NCBI GenBank assembly: GCA_020845695.1 | Contig: JADLFG010000002.1 | Span: 1-64,000, forward strand | DNA: 64,000 nucleotides | Origin: Thermoleophilia bacterium | GTDB taxonomy: Bacteria > Actinomycetota > Thermoleophilia > Gaiellales > Gaiellaceae | Reading direction: 5' to 3' | Shown here: one piece after another, positions 26,739-35,175 of the stretch | Layout: each line of letters starts with the position of its first letter | Numbering within the stretch: position 1 is the stretch's first letter | Notes under the pieces: generated by a model | Database searches by the model: none | Told to the model about the DNA's origin: nothing | Seen by the model: only the letters and a program-made list of their open reading frames with translations | Translations under genes and position numbers: made by a program

Positions 26739-27949
26739 TGGCCTGGGAGCTCGCCAGCTACCCGGCGGAACTGCTGCGCGTCGAGCCGGAGACCCTGACC
26801 GTTCTAGCCGGGTGCGAGCCGGCGCTCGCGGGCCTCGAGGTCAGCGTCGTGCGCCCCGGCGAGTCCGTGCGGATCACGCACGTGCTCGACGCGGTCGAGC
26901 CGCGCGTCCGTCCCGACGGGCGGCCCGCGTTCCCCACCTCGGGCCGCGCGGGCGAGGGCCGAACGAACCGTCTCGACGGGGTGGCGGTGCTCTCCTGCCT
27001 CGACTTCCCCGGCGAGGAGCGGCCCCTGCACGAGCAGGAGGGGATCGTCGACCTGGCCGGGCCCGGCGCGGCCGTCACGCCCTTCGCGTCGCTGACCAAC
27101 GTCGTGCTCGTGTTCTCGCCCGCGCCGGGCGTGCGCCACGAGGCTCTCGACGCTGCGGTGCGCCGGGTCACGCTGGCTGTCGCGGAGCTCCTGGCGGCAC
27201 CGACCTTGGACACCGAGCCGGCCCGCGTCGAGCGTTTCGAGCGCGGGCCGGCGCCCGGCCTGCCGCGCGTGGCGGCGCTCCTCCAGCTCTCCGACCTCGG
27301 GCAGCTCTACGTCCAGCGCGTCTACGGCGTTCCGGCCGGAGAGGCCGGGCTACCGCGGGCATTCGACCCCGCCGAGCTCCTCGACGGCGCGGTCACGGCG
27401 GGCGAGTACCACTGGGCCTCGATGCGCAATCCGACCCTCTTTCACCAGGGGAGCGCGCTCGTCCGCTCCCTCTACCGCGAGCATGGCAGGCGGCTCGACT
27501 TCGCCGGCCTCGTGCTGATGCGCGGCTACGAGCAAACCGCGACCGAGAAGGAGCGGGCGGCCGCCGCCGCGGCTGCGGCCGCCCGCGAGCTCGGCGCCGC
27601 GGGCGTCGTGATCACGACCGACGCCGGCGGCAACTCGCACACGGACGTGATGCTGACGGTCCGCGCCTGCGAGCGGCTGGGAATCCGCACCGTCGCGATC
27701 GTCGCCGAGCAGAACGAGCCGAGCTCGACCGAGCCGGCGCTCGTCGACTGGGTGCCCGAGGCGGATGCGATCGTCTCGGCCGGCAACAGCCTCGACCTCG
27801 TCCCGGCCTGGGCGCCCGAGCGTGTCGTCGGCGGCGACGCACTGCTCGACGGACGCTCCGCCCGCGACGCCGGCCCGATCCCCGTCCAGGACTACCTCGG
27901 CGCCACGAGTCAGGTGGGCCAGCTCGACCTGACCGCACGCACCTGGTGA
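26738..27949 (+). CDS. Glycine/betaine reductase component B, proprotein subunit (GrdE/GrdI-like)
   Basis: The product is 403 residues. Family marks are VVRPGESVRITHVLDAVEPR near residue 40, EGIVDLAGPGAAVTPFASLTN, VYGVP and the C-terminal ending DLTARTW. In clostridial GrdE an Asn-Cys site in the middle of the chain is self-cleaved to give a pyruvoyl group that binds glycine. At the matching place, after DGAVTAG, this protein reads EYHWASMRNPT and has no cysteine, so it should stay uncleaved. That fits betaine, which cannot form a Schiff base, and the intact 45-kDa subunit reported for betaine reductase. Substrate assignment is inference. It overlaps both neighbours by 1-3 nt. Confidence 0.8.
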   Translation: MAWELASYPAELLRVEPETLTVLAGCEPALAGLEVSVVRPGESVRITHVLDAVEPRVRPDGRPAFPTSGRAGEGRTNRLDGVAVLSCLDFPGEERPLHEQEGIVDLAGPGAAVTPFASLTNVVLVFSPAPGVRHEALDAAVRRVTLAVAELLAAPTLDTEPARVERFERGPAPGLPRVAALLQLSDLGQLYVQRVYGVPAGEAGLPRAFDPAELLDGAVTAGEYHWASMRNPTLFHQGSALVRSLYREHGRRLDFAGLVLMRGYEQTATEKERAAAAAAAAARELGAAGVVITTDAGGNSHTDVMLTVRACERLGIRTVAIVAEQNEPSSTEPALVDWVPEADAIVSAGNSLDLVPAWAPERVVGGDALLDGRSARDAGPIPVQDYLGATSQVGQLDLTARTW

Positions 27950-29217
27950 TGCGGGCAGTCCACTACCTGAACCAGTTCTTTGCCGGTCTCGGCGGCGAGG
28001 AGGCGGCCGACTCGCCGCCCGTCCGGCTCGCCGGGGCGGTCGGGCCGGGGCGCGGACTCCAGGCCGAGCTCGGAGCGGTCGAGATCGTCGCGACGCTCGC
28101 CTGCGGCGACGACTACTTCGGCGAGCGCGAGGACGAGGCCCTGCCCGAGCTGCTCGCGCTCGTCGCCCGCGAGCGCCCCGACGTCCTGATCGCCGGCCCC
28201 GCCTTCGGCTCCGGCCGCTACGGCTACGCGTGCGGCACGCTCGCGCGGGCAGCCGCGGAGCGGCTCGGAATCCCGGCCGTGGTCGGCCTGCACGAGGAGA
28301 GCCCCGGTGTCGCCGCCGCCGCGGGGCAGGCGCTCGTTGTGCCGACGTCCGTCAACGTCGCCGGTATGCGCGAGGCCCTGCCACGTCTCGCCCGGCTTGC
28401 CGTCGCGGCCGTCGAGGGGCGTGAGCTCGGTCCGCCCGACGCCGAGGGCTACCTTCCGCGCGGCTTCCGCCGTAACGTCCACGCGGGCCGCACGGGCGCG
28501 GAGCGAGCGATCGACCTGCTCCTCGCGAAGCTCGCGGGCGACGTGCGCACCGAGGTGCCCGCGGCGTTCGACCGCGTCGCGCCGCCGCCCCCGGTTCCCG
28601 ACCTCTCGCGCGCCCTGCTCGCGCTCGTGACCGAGGCGGGCTGCGTACCGCAGGGGAACCCCGACCGGCTCCCGTCGGTGCGTGCGCGGGGCTGGCTTCG
28701 CTACGACCTGCCGCGCGCGTTCCAGCGTGACGGCTGGCAGTGCGTGCACGGCGGCTTCGACGTCACGCTCGCCGACGACGACCCGAACCGTCTCGTGCCG
28801 CTCGACGCGGTGGCCGAGCTTCTGGCGGCAGGGCGGGTCGGGCGCCTCCACGACAGCTTCTACACGACCACGGGCAACGGGACCCCGGTCGCGGTCGCTG
28901 CCGGATTCGGGCGCGAGATTGCCCGCGAGCTCGCCGACGCTGGCGTCGAGGCCGTGCTCCTGACGGGGACCTGAGGGACCGGCACGCGCTGCGGGGCAGC
29001 GCTGGGCAAGGAGCTCGAGCGGGCCGGGATCCCGACCGTGTTCGTCACGTCGCTGCCCACGATCGCGACGATGGTCGGCTGCAACCGCGTCGTGCGCGGA
29101 CCCGCGATCACGTATCCCGCCGGCCTCGACCCGGCCGAGCGCCGGCGGATCGTCGAGGCGGCGATGGCGCTGCTCGAGACCGAGGTCGAGCCGGGGACGG
29201 TGGTGGAGGCCTCGTGA
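27949..29217 (+). CDS. grdB: Glycine/sarcosine/betaine reductase component B, selenoprotein subunit (GrdB/GrdF/GrdH family)
   Basis: The full product is 422 residues with selenocysteine 342 encoded by TGA at 28972-28974; ordinary gene calling would stop there. The N-terminus (AVHYLNQFFAGLGGEEAAD) and GPAFGSGRYGYACG are diagnostic. After the UGA the same frame continues GTGTRCGAALGKELERAG to a stop overlapping grdC. The family's Sec lies at this place near residue 350. Clostridial proteins, as I remember them, read UGTCTRC, so one of the cysteines is Gly here. A 7-bp hairpin with a GGG loop follows the UGA at the right distance. The subunit carries out reductive C-N cleavage and passes the two-carbon unit to GrdA. 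Whether the substrate is glycine, sarcosine or betaine cannot be read from this subunit. Confidence 0.92.
28986..29002 (+). promoter_or_regulatory. SECIS element of the component B selenoprotein
   Basis: GCGCTGC (28986-28992) and GCAGCGC (28996-29002) form a perfect 7-bp stem with a GGG loop. The stem starts 11 nt and the loop 18 nt after the UGA, matching bacterial SECIS geometry. Confidence 0.7.
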
Positions 29218-30545
29218 CCGGGGCTGCCGTCCATCGCTGCTCGCTCGTGCTCGCGCACGCGCCCGACCTCGTCCGCCACGGCTCGAAGCCGGCGCGTGAG
29301 CTCGCGGCCGACCCCGAGCTGCTGGGGCCGCTCGGCTCGTCGTTGCGGACGTACGAGCAGGCGCTTGCCTACCCGCCCAACCAGGTCTTCATCGGCAACC
29401 TGCGGCCCGAGGCGCTCCGGGGCGTCACGCGCCCGCGCTGGCAGCAGCCGGCCAGCCCGCGCCGCGACGGCCCGTACGGCTCGATCGTGCCCCAGTCCGA
29501 GCTGTACGAGCTCCTGACCGCCTGCGACCAGTTCGGGCTCCTTCGCCTCGACGGCGAGGAGCCGTCCCCCGGGGGACTTCCCCTCCACGCGAACGGCCGG
29601 CTCGCCGGGTCGATCCGGGCTGCGCACGACGAGGACCAGTCGCTGTCGGCCTCCGTTCTGCTCGAGAATCTCGCGTGCAAGGCGACGGGCGCGCTCGCCC
29701 TCGAGCACCTGCTCGGCGCGACGGGTCTTCCTCCCGGGGAGCTCGAGTACGTGCTCGGCTGCGGCGAGGAGGCGGTCGGCGACCGCTACCAGCGCGGCGG
29801 GGGAAACCTCGGCAAGGCGATCGCCGAGCAGGTCGGGTGCCCCAGCGCGTCGGGAGCCGACGTGAAGGCGTTCTGCGCCGGTCCCGTCCACGCGCTCGTG
29901 CTCGCGGCCTCGCTCGTCGCGGCCGGTGTGTACCGCCACGTCGCGGTCGTCGCGGGCGGCTCGCTGGCGAAGCTCGGGATGAAGCTCGCCGGCGCGTTGC
30001 GGACGGGCGCGCCGATCCTCGAGGACGTGCTCGCCGGGCTGGCGATCCTCGTCGGCCCTCCGGGCGGCGGCGCGCCGGTCGTCCGCCTCGATGCCGTCGG
30101 GCGCCACCGCGTCGGCTCCGGCTCGGCGCAGCAGGCGGTCCTCGAAGACCTCGTCGTCGAGCCGCTCGCGCGCCTCGGCCGCGGCATCCTCGACGTCGAT
30201 CGCTACGCGACCGAGCTCCACGATCCCGATGTCACCGAGCCCGCCGGCGCTGGCAACGTCCCCGAGCGCAACTACCGGCTGCTCGGCGCGCTCGCCGTCC
30301 GCCGGGGAGACATCCTCCGCGAGGAGCTCGACACGTTCGGGCGCGAGCGCGGCCTGCCGGGCTACGCGCCGACCCAGGGGCACGTCGCCTCGGCGATCCC
30401 CTGGCTCCCGCACGGGCTCGCTGCCATCCGGGCCGGCGAGCTCGGCTCGACCATGCTCCTCGCCAAGGGCTCCCTCTTCCTCGGGCGGATGACGGAGCTC
30501 TCGGACGGCCTGTCCGTGTTGCTCGAACCCGGAAAGGAGGCGTGA
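29214..30545 (+). CDS. grdC: Glycine/betaine reductase component C, beta subunit
   Basis: The product is 443 residues from the GTG at 29214, overlapping the component B stop by 4 bp. It matches GrdC throughout: LVLAHAPDLVRHGSKPA at the start, AYPPNQVFIGNL, GCGEEAVGDRYQRGGGNLGKA, ADVKAFCAGPVHALVLAASL and the C-terminal TQGHVASAIPW and GSLFLGRMTELSDG. GrdC is related to beta-ketoacyl synthase III, and FCAG is its conserved cysteine. With GrdD it converts the Se-carboxymethyl group on GrdA to acetyl phosphate. No grdD lies next to it. It is somewhat shorter than clostridial GrdC (about 510 residues). Confidence 0.9.
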   Translation: MTGAAVHRCSLVLAHAPDLVRHGSKPARELAADPELLGPLGSSLRTYEQALAYPPNQVFIGNLRPEALRGVTRPRWQQPASPRRDGPYGSIVPQSELYELLTACDQFGLLRLDGEEPSPGGLPLHANGRLAGSIRAAHDEDQSLSASVLLENLACKATGALALEHLLGATGLPPGELEYVLGCGEEAVGDRYQRGGGNLGKAIAEQVGCPSASGADVKAFCAGPVHALVLAASLVAAGVYRHVAVVAGGSLAKLGMKLAGALRTGAPILEDVLAGLAILVGPPGGGAPVVRLDAVGRHRVGSGSAQQAVLEDLVVEPLARLGRGILDVDRYATELHDPDVTEPAGAGNVPERNYRLLGALAVRRGDILREELDTFGRERGLPGYAPTQGHVASAIPWLPHGLAAIRAGELGSTMLLAKGSLFLGRMTELSDGLSVLLEPGKEA

Positions 30546-30871
30546 TGCCCGTTGACGCGACCGTCGAGACCTACGCCAAGCTGACCCGCGAGGGCAGCGT
30601 GCTCGTCGACTTCTGGGGGCCGCGCTGCCAGCCCTGCCTCGCCATGATGCCGGCGATCGCCGAGCTCGAGGCGACGGCCGGCGGCGCTGTCAAGGTGGTG
30701 AAGGTCAACTCCGCGGAGAGCCGCGAGCTCTGCCGCGAGCTCAGGGTCTTCGGGCTGCCGACGTATGTGCTGCTCCGCGACGGGGTCGAGCTCGCGCGGC
30801 TGAGCGGAGACGTGACCAGGGCTGACCTCGCGCAGGCGTTCGAGACGTTGGGAGGAGGTGGGGGAGAGTGA
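30545..30871 (+). CDS. trxA: Thioredoxin of the reductase operon (CQPC active site)
   Basis: The product is 108 residues. The thioredoxin fold is clear: [18 protein letters not shown] near residue 22, [25 protein letters not shown] with the cis-Pro (split), and a final helix. The active site is CQPC rather than the usual CGPC. Glycine reductase operons of Clostridium and Eubacterium carry a dedicated thioredoxin that re-reduces GrdA and component B, and atypical active sites are known there. The ATG overlaps the grdC stop, and the stop overlaps the grdA start. Confidence 0.9.
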   Translation: MPVDATVETYAKLTREGSVLVDFWGPRCQPCLAMMPAIAELEATAGGAVKVVKVNSAESRELCRELRVFGLPTYVLLRDGVELARLSGDVTRADLAQAFETLGGGGGE

Positions 30872-31332
30872 GGCTCGATGGCAAGAAGGTGATCGCGCTC
30901 GGCGAGCGCGATGGCGTCCCGGGCCCGGCGATCGCCGAGTGCGTGCGCTCCGCGGGCGCCCAGCCGATCTTCGTCGAGACCGAGTGCTTCGTCTGAACGG
31001 CGGCCGGCGCCATGGACCCCGAGAACCAGGGCCGGATCAGGGCCCTGGTCGAGGAGCACGGGCCGGGTAACGTCGTCGTCGTGCTCGGCGCGGCCGACCT
31101 CGAGGCGCTCGATGTGGCCGCCGAGACGCTGACGCTCGGCGACCCGGCCTACGTGGGTCCGCTGGCAGGAGTCCCGTTGGGACTCCCCGTCGTCCACATC
31201 CTGGAGCAGGAGGTGAAGGAGCAGATCGATCCGGCCGTCTACGACGAGCAGGTGGGGCTGCTGGAGCTCACGCTCGACAGCGACGCCGTCCGAGGGGCGG
31301 CTCGCCGCTTCCCCGGCCGGGAGGGGGCCTGA
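30868..31332 (+). CDS. grdA: Glycine/betaine reductase component A selenoprotein
   Basis: The product is 154 residues from the GTG at 30868 (GTGA overlap with trxA), with Sec43 encoded by TGA at 30994-30996. The motif CFVU followed by [11 protein letters not shown] is the GrdA signature, with Cys40 and Sec43 as the redox pair; clostridial GrdA has Sec44 in about 158 residues. The N-terminus [20 protein letters not shown] also matches. GrdA carries the Se-carboxymethyl intermediate from component B to component C. Without recoding, the first 42 codons would be missed and a wrong start at 31012 chosen. Confidence 0.95.
30999..31048 (+). promoter_or_regulatory. SECIS region of grdA
   Basis: Two hairpins follow the UGA: GGCG/CGCC with a GCCGG loop (30999-31011), and an 8-bp perfect stem CCAGGGCC/GGCCCTGG with a GGATCAG loop (31026-31048). 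The second is stronger, but its loop lies 37-43 nt after the UGA, at the far edge of the usual range. Which one serves is unclear. Confidence 0.45.
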
Positions 31333-31453
31333 CAGCGTCCGGGCCGGGCCGGGCCGGGACGGCACTAGTGCCAGGCGCCCAGCTCGAGCGTCGGCAGATC
31401 GTCGGCGAGATGACGAACGTGCGCACGCGCCAGGTGGTAGAGCGGAGCCGGGA

Positions 31454-32860
31454 TCAGCGTTTCTTCAGCGGCACGAGCCCGGCGGGGGCGAGCGCGGCCA
31501 TTCGCCGGGTCAGGGCCCCCGGGCTCTTCCCGGCGTCCTCCGCACGCTCCTTCCGCGCGACCGCAGCACGCACCAGGCGCCCGCCGAGATAGCGGATCGG
31601 CTCGGGTGGAACACCGCCGCGCGGGGGTAGCAGACTTGCCGTCTGCGCCCATTCGTCGTCGCGCCCGAGCGCCAGCGAGGCGAGGATCCGCCCGCCCAGG
31701 TAGCTGGGCCCGACTCCGTTCCCGGAGTAGCCGGCGCCGAGCACGATGTCGGGCCGACCGCCGAGCGGTGCGAAGAAAGGAATGCCTGTCCAGGAACGGT
31801 CGACCGGGCCGGTCCAGGTCCTCGGCGTCGGAACGTCCGCCAAGGCCGGGTAGAGCGATCTGAAGCTTGCCGCCACCCGCTCGGCTCGGCCTGGCGGGGC
31901 GGCGCCCTCGAAGGCCGCACCAACTTTCTTGCCGAAGGCAAACGCCCCACCGCCCTGGCCGAACGTCACGCGCCCGTCGAGCGTCGTCCGGTAGTAGTTG
32001 ACGAGCAGGCGGGAGTCGGAGATCGCGACTCCGTCGGTCCAGCCGATCTCGGCGAGCCGGTCCGGGATCGGATCGGTCGCGACCACGTCGCTCGTGATCA
32101 CGAACAGCGAGCTGGCTACCTCGCTGATCTGCTGGAGCCAGGCGTTCATGGCGAGAACGACCCGCTCGGCCGTGACGGAGCCTCTCGCCGTGTGGACGCG
32201 CGGCGGGCGGGAGCGCTCGAGCCGGCACATCCTTGAGCGCTCGAAGATCCGCACCCCGCGCTCGATCGCGACCCGGCGCAGGCCGCGGGCGAGCAGTGCC
32301 GGCTGCACCGTCGCGCCGGTCGGCTCAAGCACGCCAGCCAGGTGCTCGGACGAGCCTGAGCGCCGGGCCACCTCCCGCGGCTCGAGCCGGGCAAAGGCCT
32401 CGACGCCGTGCCGTTCGATTGCCGCCAGCGTGCTCTCCCACGCTCCGACCTGGGCAGCGTTGGTTGCCGTCCAGAGCCAGCCGTCGTGGCGGTAGTGGGC
32501 GTCGATGCCGTTTCGACGGCAGAACTCGCCTATCGTCACGACCGCCTCCGCCGAGGCCCTCGCGAGGCGCACCGCCTCCTCGCCGCCGCAGAGGTGCTCG
32601 AGCTTCTCAAACTTCGCCCACCATGAGAGGACGAAGCCGCCGTTGCGGCCGCTCGCCCCACCGCCGCAGACGTCCGCCTCGACGACGACGACGTCGAGGG
32701 CGGGCTCGAGCTCCTTGAGACGCAGCGCCGTCCAGAGACCGGTGTAGCCGCCGCCGACGATGCAGATGTCGGCCCTCTCGTCGCCCTCGAGGCTCGGAGC
32801 GTCCTCGGCGCCGGCGAGTGCGTCGGCGAGCCAGAGGCTTCTGGCGCCGCCCGTGGTCAC
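31454..32860 (-). CDS. FAD-dependent amine oxidoreductase (DadA/PuuB-like), second copy
   Basis: The product is 468 residues with FAD motif ICIVGGGYTGLWTALRL near residue 32, GGGASGRNGGFVLSWW, and the C-terminal VLGAGYSGNGVGPSYLGG. It is a clear paralogue of the protein at 1510-2937, but with different substrate-side residues. It lies 167 bp downstream of the second TMADH-type gene on the same strand and converges on the grd operon. A methylated amine such as sarcosine or dimethylglycine is a likely type of substrate; this is inference from context. Confidence 0.85.
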   Translation of the reverse strand: MTTGGARSLWLADALAGAEDAPSLEGDERADICIVGGGYTGLWTALRLKELEPALDVVVVEADVCGGGASGRNGGFVLSWWAKFEKLEHLCGGEEAVRLARASAEAVVTIGEFCRRNGIDAHYRHDGWLWTATNAAQVGAWESTLAAIERHGVEAFARLEPREVARRSGSSEHLAGVLEPTGATVQPALLARGLRRVAIERGVRIFERSRMCRLERSRPPRVHTARGSVTAERVVLAMNAWLQQISEVASSLFVITSDVVATDPIPDRLAEIGWTDGVAISDSRLLVNYYRTTLDGRVTFGQGGGAFAFGKKVGAAFEGAAPPGRAERVAASFRSLYPALADVPTPRTWTGPVDRSWTGIPFFAPLGGRPDIVLGAGYSGNGVGPSYLGGRILASLALGRDDEWAQTASLLPPRGGVPPEPIRYLGGRLVRAAVARKERAEDAGKSPGALTRRMAALAPAGLVPLKKR

Positions 32861-33027
32861 GGGTTCCCGGCCTCACTCGATCGCCACGACGACCGCAGCC
32901 CCGAAGGCGTCTGGGCATGCGCCCGCCAACCGTTCTGGCCTTCGCCGCCGGAGCCTGGCTCGCCCGGCCACTCGGAACACCGGGCCGCCACCTCGCCGCC
33001 CGCGACTGCTGGAACGACGTCACTCAT

Positions 33028-35175
33028 CTAGACAGCGACCGAGTCCCTCGGGCGGGCGAGCTGGGCCTCGTACTCGGCATCCGATGTCTCCCCGACCAGC
33101 CTCCGCTCGCGAATGAAGGGGAGCGGGAGCGCCGGGTCCGGGGAGTCGATCTCGCGGGCGAGGCGGTGGCCGTCGAAGACGCAGTCGGCGATCAGGCGTG
33201 GCGCGGCGCAGTCGCCGACCCGGTAGACAGCCCTGATCCCCTCCCGCTCGAGAGCCTCGCGGTCGGTCTCAAGCTCGCGATAGAGATCGTGGTTCGAGAG
33301 GCGCTGCGTCACGAGGACGACACTGTCCGCCTCGATCGCCCCAGAGTCGCCCGCCACCCAGATGCTCCCCGTAGTGACTTCCCCGGGCTCGATCCTGTCG
33401 ATGACCCGTTCCGTTACCACCCGGATCTCGAGCCGGTGGAGGAGCTGGTGGAGCCGGCCCATCTCACCAGTGAAGTGCATGTACGCCCCCGGGTGAGCGT
33501 TCGGCGTCACGTACGTGATCCTCTTGCCCTTGAGGGCAAGCTTCTCAGCTAGGCCGACGCCCATGAAGTAGCCTTCGCAGTCGTAGACGACCACGCGGTC
33601 GCCCGGAGCGTTTTTCCCCTCGAGCATCACCTGCTCCGGGGTGAGCACGTGCGTGAGCCGTGCGTCGGCTCCCGGGATCGGCTCGTGCGTGACATGGCTA
33701 AGCCCGTCCGTCGCCCAGCGGGCGCCGCTGGCGACGACGACGATCTCGGCTCCATACTCGCGAGCTCCCTTTGCGTCGATCCGGGTGCCGGTTAGCACCT
33801 CGACGTTCCTCAGCTTGCTGAGCTGGATGCGGCGGTAGTTGACGACTCGCGCCCACTCGCCGAGTCCGGGGAGCGTCGAGACCCAGCCGACGTAGCCGCC
33901 GATCTCCGGAGACGCCTCGACGAGATGGACACGCCGCATTCCGCGCATCCCCAGGACCCGCGCGCACTCCATCCCCGCCGCCCCGGCGCCGATCACGAGG
34001 ACGTCGTTGTCGGCGTTCGCCGCTCGCGTGAACTTCTCCGGGTGCCAGCCACGGCGGTACTCCTCCCCCGCCGTCGCATTCTGGGAGCAAACAAGCGGTG
34101 GCCCGCCGATCTCCCACCGAGACACGCAGATGTTGCAGCCGATGCACTCGCGGATGTCATCGAGGCGGCCCTCCTCGATCTTCCTTGGCAAGAACGGATC
34201 CGCGATCGTCGCGCGCGCCGCGCCGATGATGTCGTATCGGCCGCTCTCGATCACCTCGACCATCGTGTCAGGGCTCGTGAACCGCCCAACGCCCACGACC
34301 GGCTTCGAGGTGAACTCCTTGATGCGACCGGTCCACTCGAGCTGATAGCCCTCCCTGAAGAACCTCGACGTGCCGATGTCTTCGCCCCAGTTCACGATCC
34401 CCGAGACGTTGATGTCCCACAGGTCGACCAGATGATCGACGAGCTGCACGAGCTTGGCGGCTTCGTCGAACGTCACCCCGGCGGGGCAGAGGGACTCGAC
34501 GGCGAGCCGCGACGCGATTGCGCAGTCGTCACCGACGGCTTCCCGCACGAGCTCGAGCGTCTCCCGCCAGAAGCGCGCCCGGTTCTCGAACGAGCCGCCG
34601 TACCGGTCCGTGCGCCGATTGTAGAAGGGCGAGAGGAACTGCATCGGCCCGTAGCTGTTGGAGCCATAGATGTAGACGATGTCGAAACCGGCGGAGCGGG
34701 CCCGTCTCGCCGCCTCCACCCAGAAGCCCTGCAGCTCGCGGATCTCCTCCTCCGACACCTCCATCGGAACGGTGAGCGGGTCGATGTCGCTCGCGAGCTG
34801 GGATGGAGCCCGCGGTACCGCGCGCGACTCCATGCAGGGCGCGTGCGGGCCTCCGTACCAGAGCTCGACCCCCGCAAGCGCATCCGACGCGTGTACCGCG
34901 TCGCACATGCGTGCCAGGTTACGCACGTCCTCCGCATCCCACAGGCGTGCCGACACCCGATGGGTATCGTCGGACTCGGGGTGGATCGAGCAGTACTCGG
35001 TGCAGACCGCTCCCCAGCCGCCTTCCGCCTTGATTCCGCGGTGGGCGGCCTGGAAGCCCGGCTTCTCAGACCCGCCGCCCATGCAGTGAGGCGTCTGGTA
35101 GAAGCGGTTCTTCAGCGTTTTCGGCCCGATCCGGATCGGCTCAAACAGGATGTCGTACTTCGTGTCGCGCGCCAT
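33028..35175 (-). CDS. Trimethylamine/dimethylamine dehydrogenase-type Fe-S flavoprotein, second copy
   Basis: The product is 715 residues. The ATG at 35175 has GAAGGAG 8 nt upstream and gives Cys31 the same number as in the paralogue at 21643-23763. The FMN-linking cysteine (TPHCMGGG), the 4Fe-4S motif CIGCNICVSRWEIGGPPLVC and the aromatic cage positions (TEYCS, VNWGED, VSRW) are present, as is a C-terminal dinucleotide fold (VIGAGAAGMECA). The two copies diverge clearly, so they may act on different methylamines (for example trimethylamine and dimethylamine). Electrons would go to EtfAB. Confidence 0.87.
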   Translation of the reverse strand: MARDTKYDILFEPIRIGPKTLKNRFYQTPHCMGGGSEKPGFQAAHRGIKAEGGWGAVCTEYCSIHPESDDTHRVSARLWDAEDVRNLARMCDAVHASDALAGVELWYGGPHAPCMESRAVPRAPSQLASDIDPLTVPMEVSEEEIRELQGFWVEAARRARSAGFDIVYIYGSNSYGPMQFLSPFYNRRTDRYGGSFENRARFWRETLELVREAVGDDCAIASRLAVESLCPAGVTFDEAAKLVQLVDHLVDLWDINVSGIVNWGEDIGTSRFFREGYQLEWTGRIKEFTSKPVVGVGRFTSPDTMVEVIESGRYDIIGAARATIADPFLPRKIEEGRLDDIRECIGCNICVSRWEIGGPPLVCSQNATAGEEYRRGWHPEKFTRAANADNDVLVIGAGAAGMECARVLGMRGMRRVHLVEASPEIGGYVGWVSTLPGLGEWARVVNYRRIQLSKLRNVEVLTGTRIDAKGAREYGAEIVVVASGARWATDGLSHVTHEPIPGADARLTHVLTPEQVMLEGKNAPGDRVVVYDCEGYFMGVGLAEKLALKGKRITYVTPNAHPGAYMHFTGEMGRLHQLLHRLEIRVVTERVIDRIEPGEVTTGSIWVAGDSGAIEADSVVLVTQRLSNHDLYRELETDREALEREGIRAVYRVGDCAAPRLIADCVFDGHRLAREIDSPDPALPLPFIRERRLVGETSDAEYEAQLARPRDSVAV

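Noticed and set aside
31012..31332. A separate short gene starting at the ATG at 31012
   Set aside because: It is the part of GrdA after the selenocysteine codon; the motif spans the UGA.
31365..31453. Short minus-strand reading with plausible residues (LIPAPLYHLARAHVRHL) after the flavoprotein gene
   Set aside because: It is about 30 residues in a different frame from the gene before it, with no start codon or ribosome binding site of its own; chance or a small remnant.
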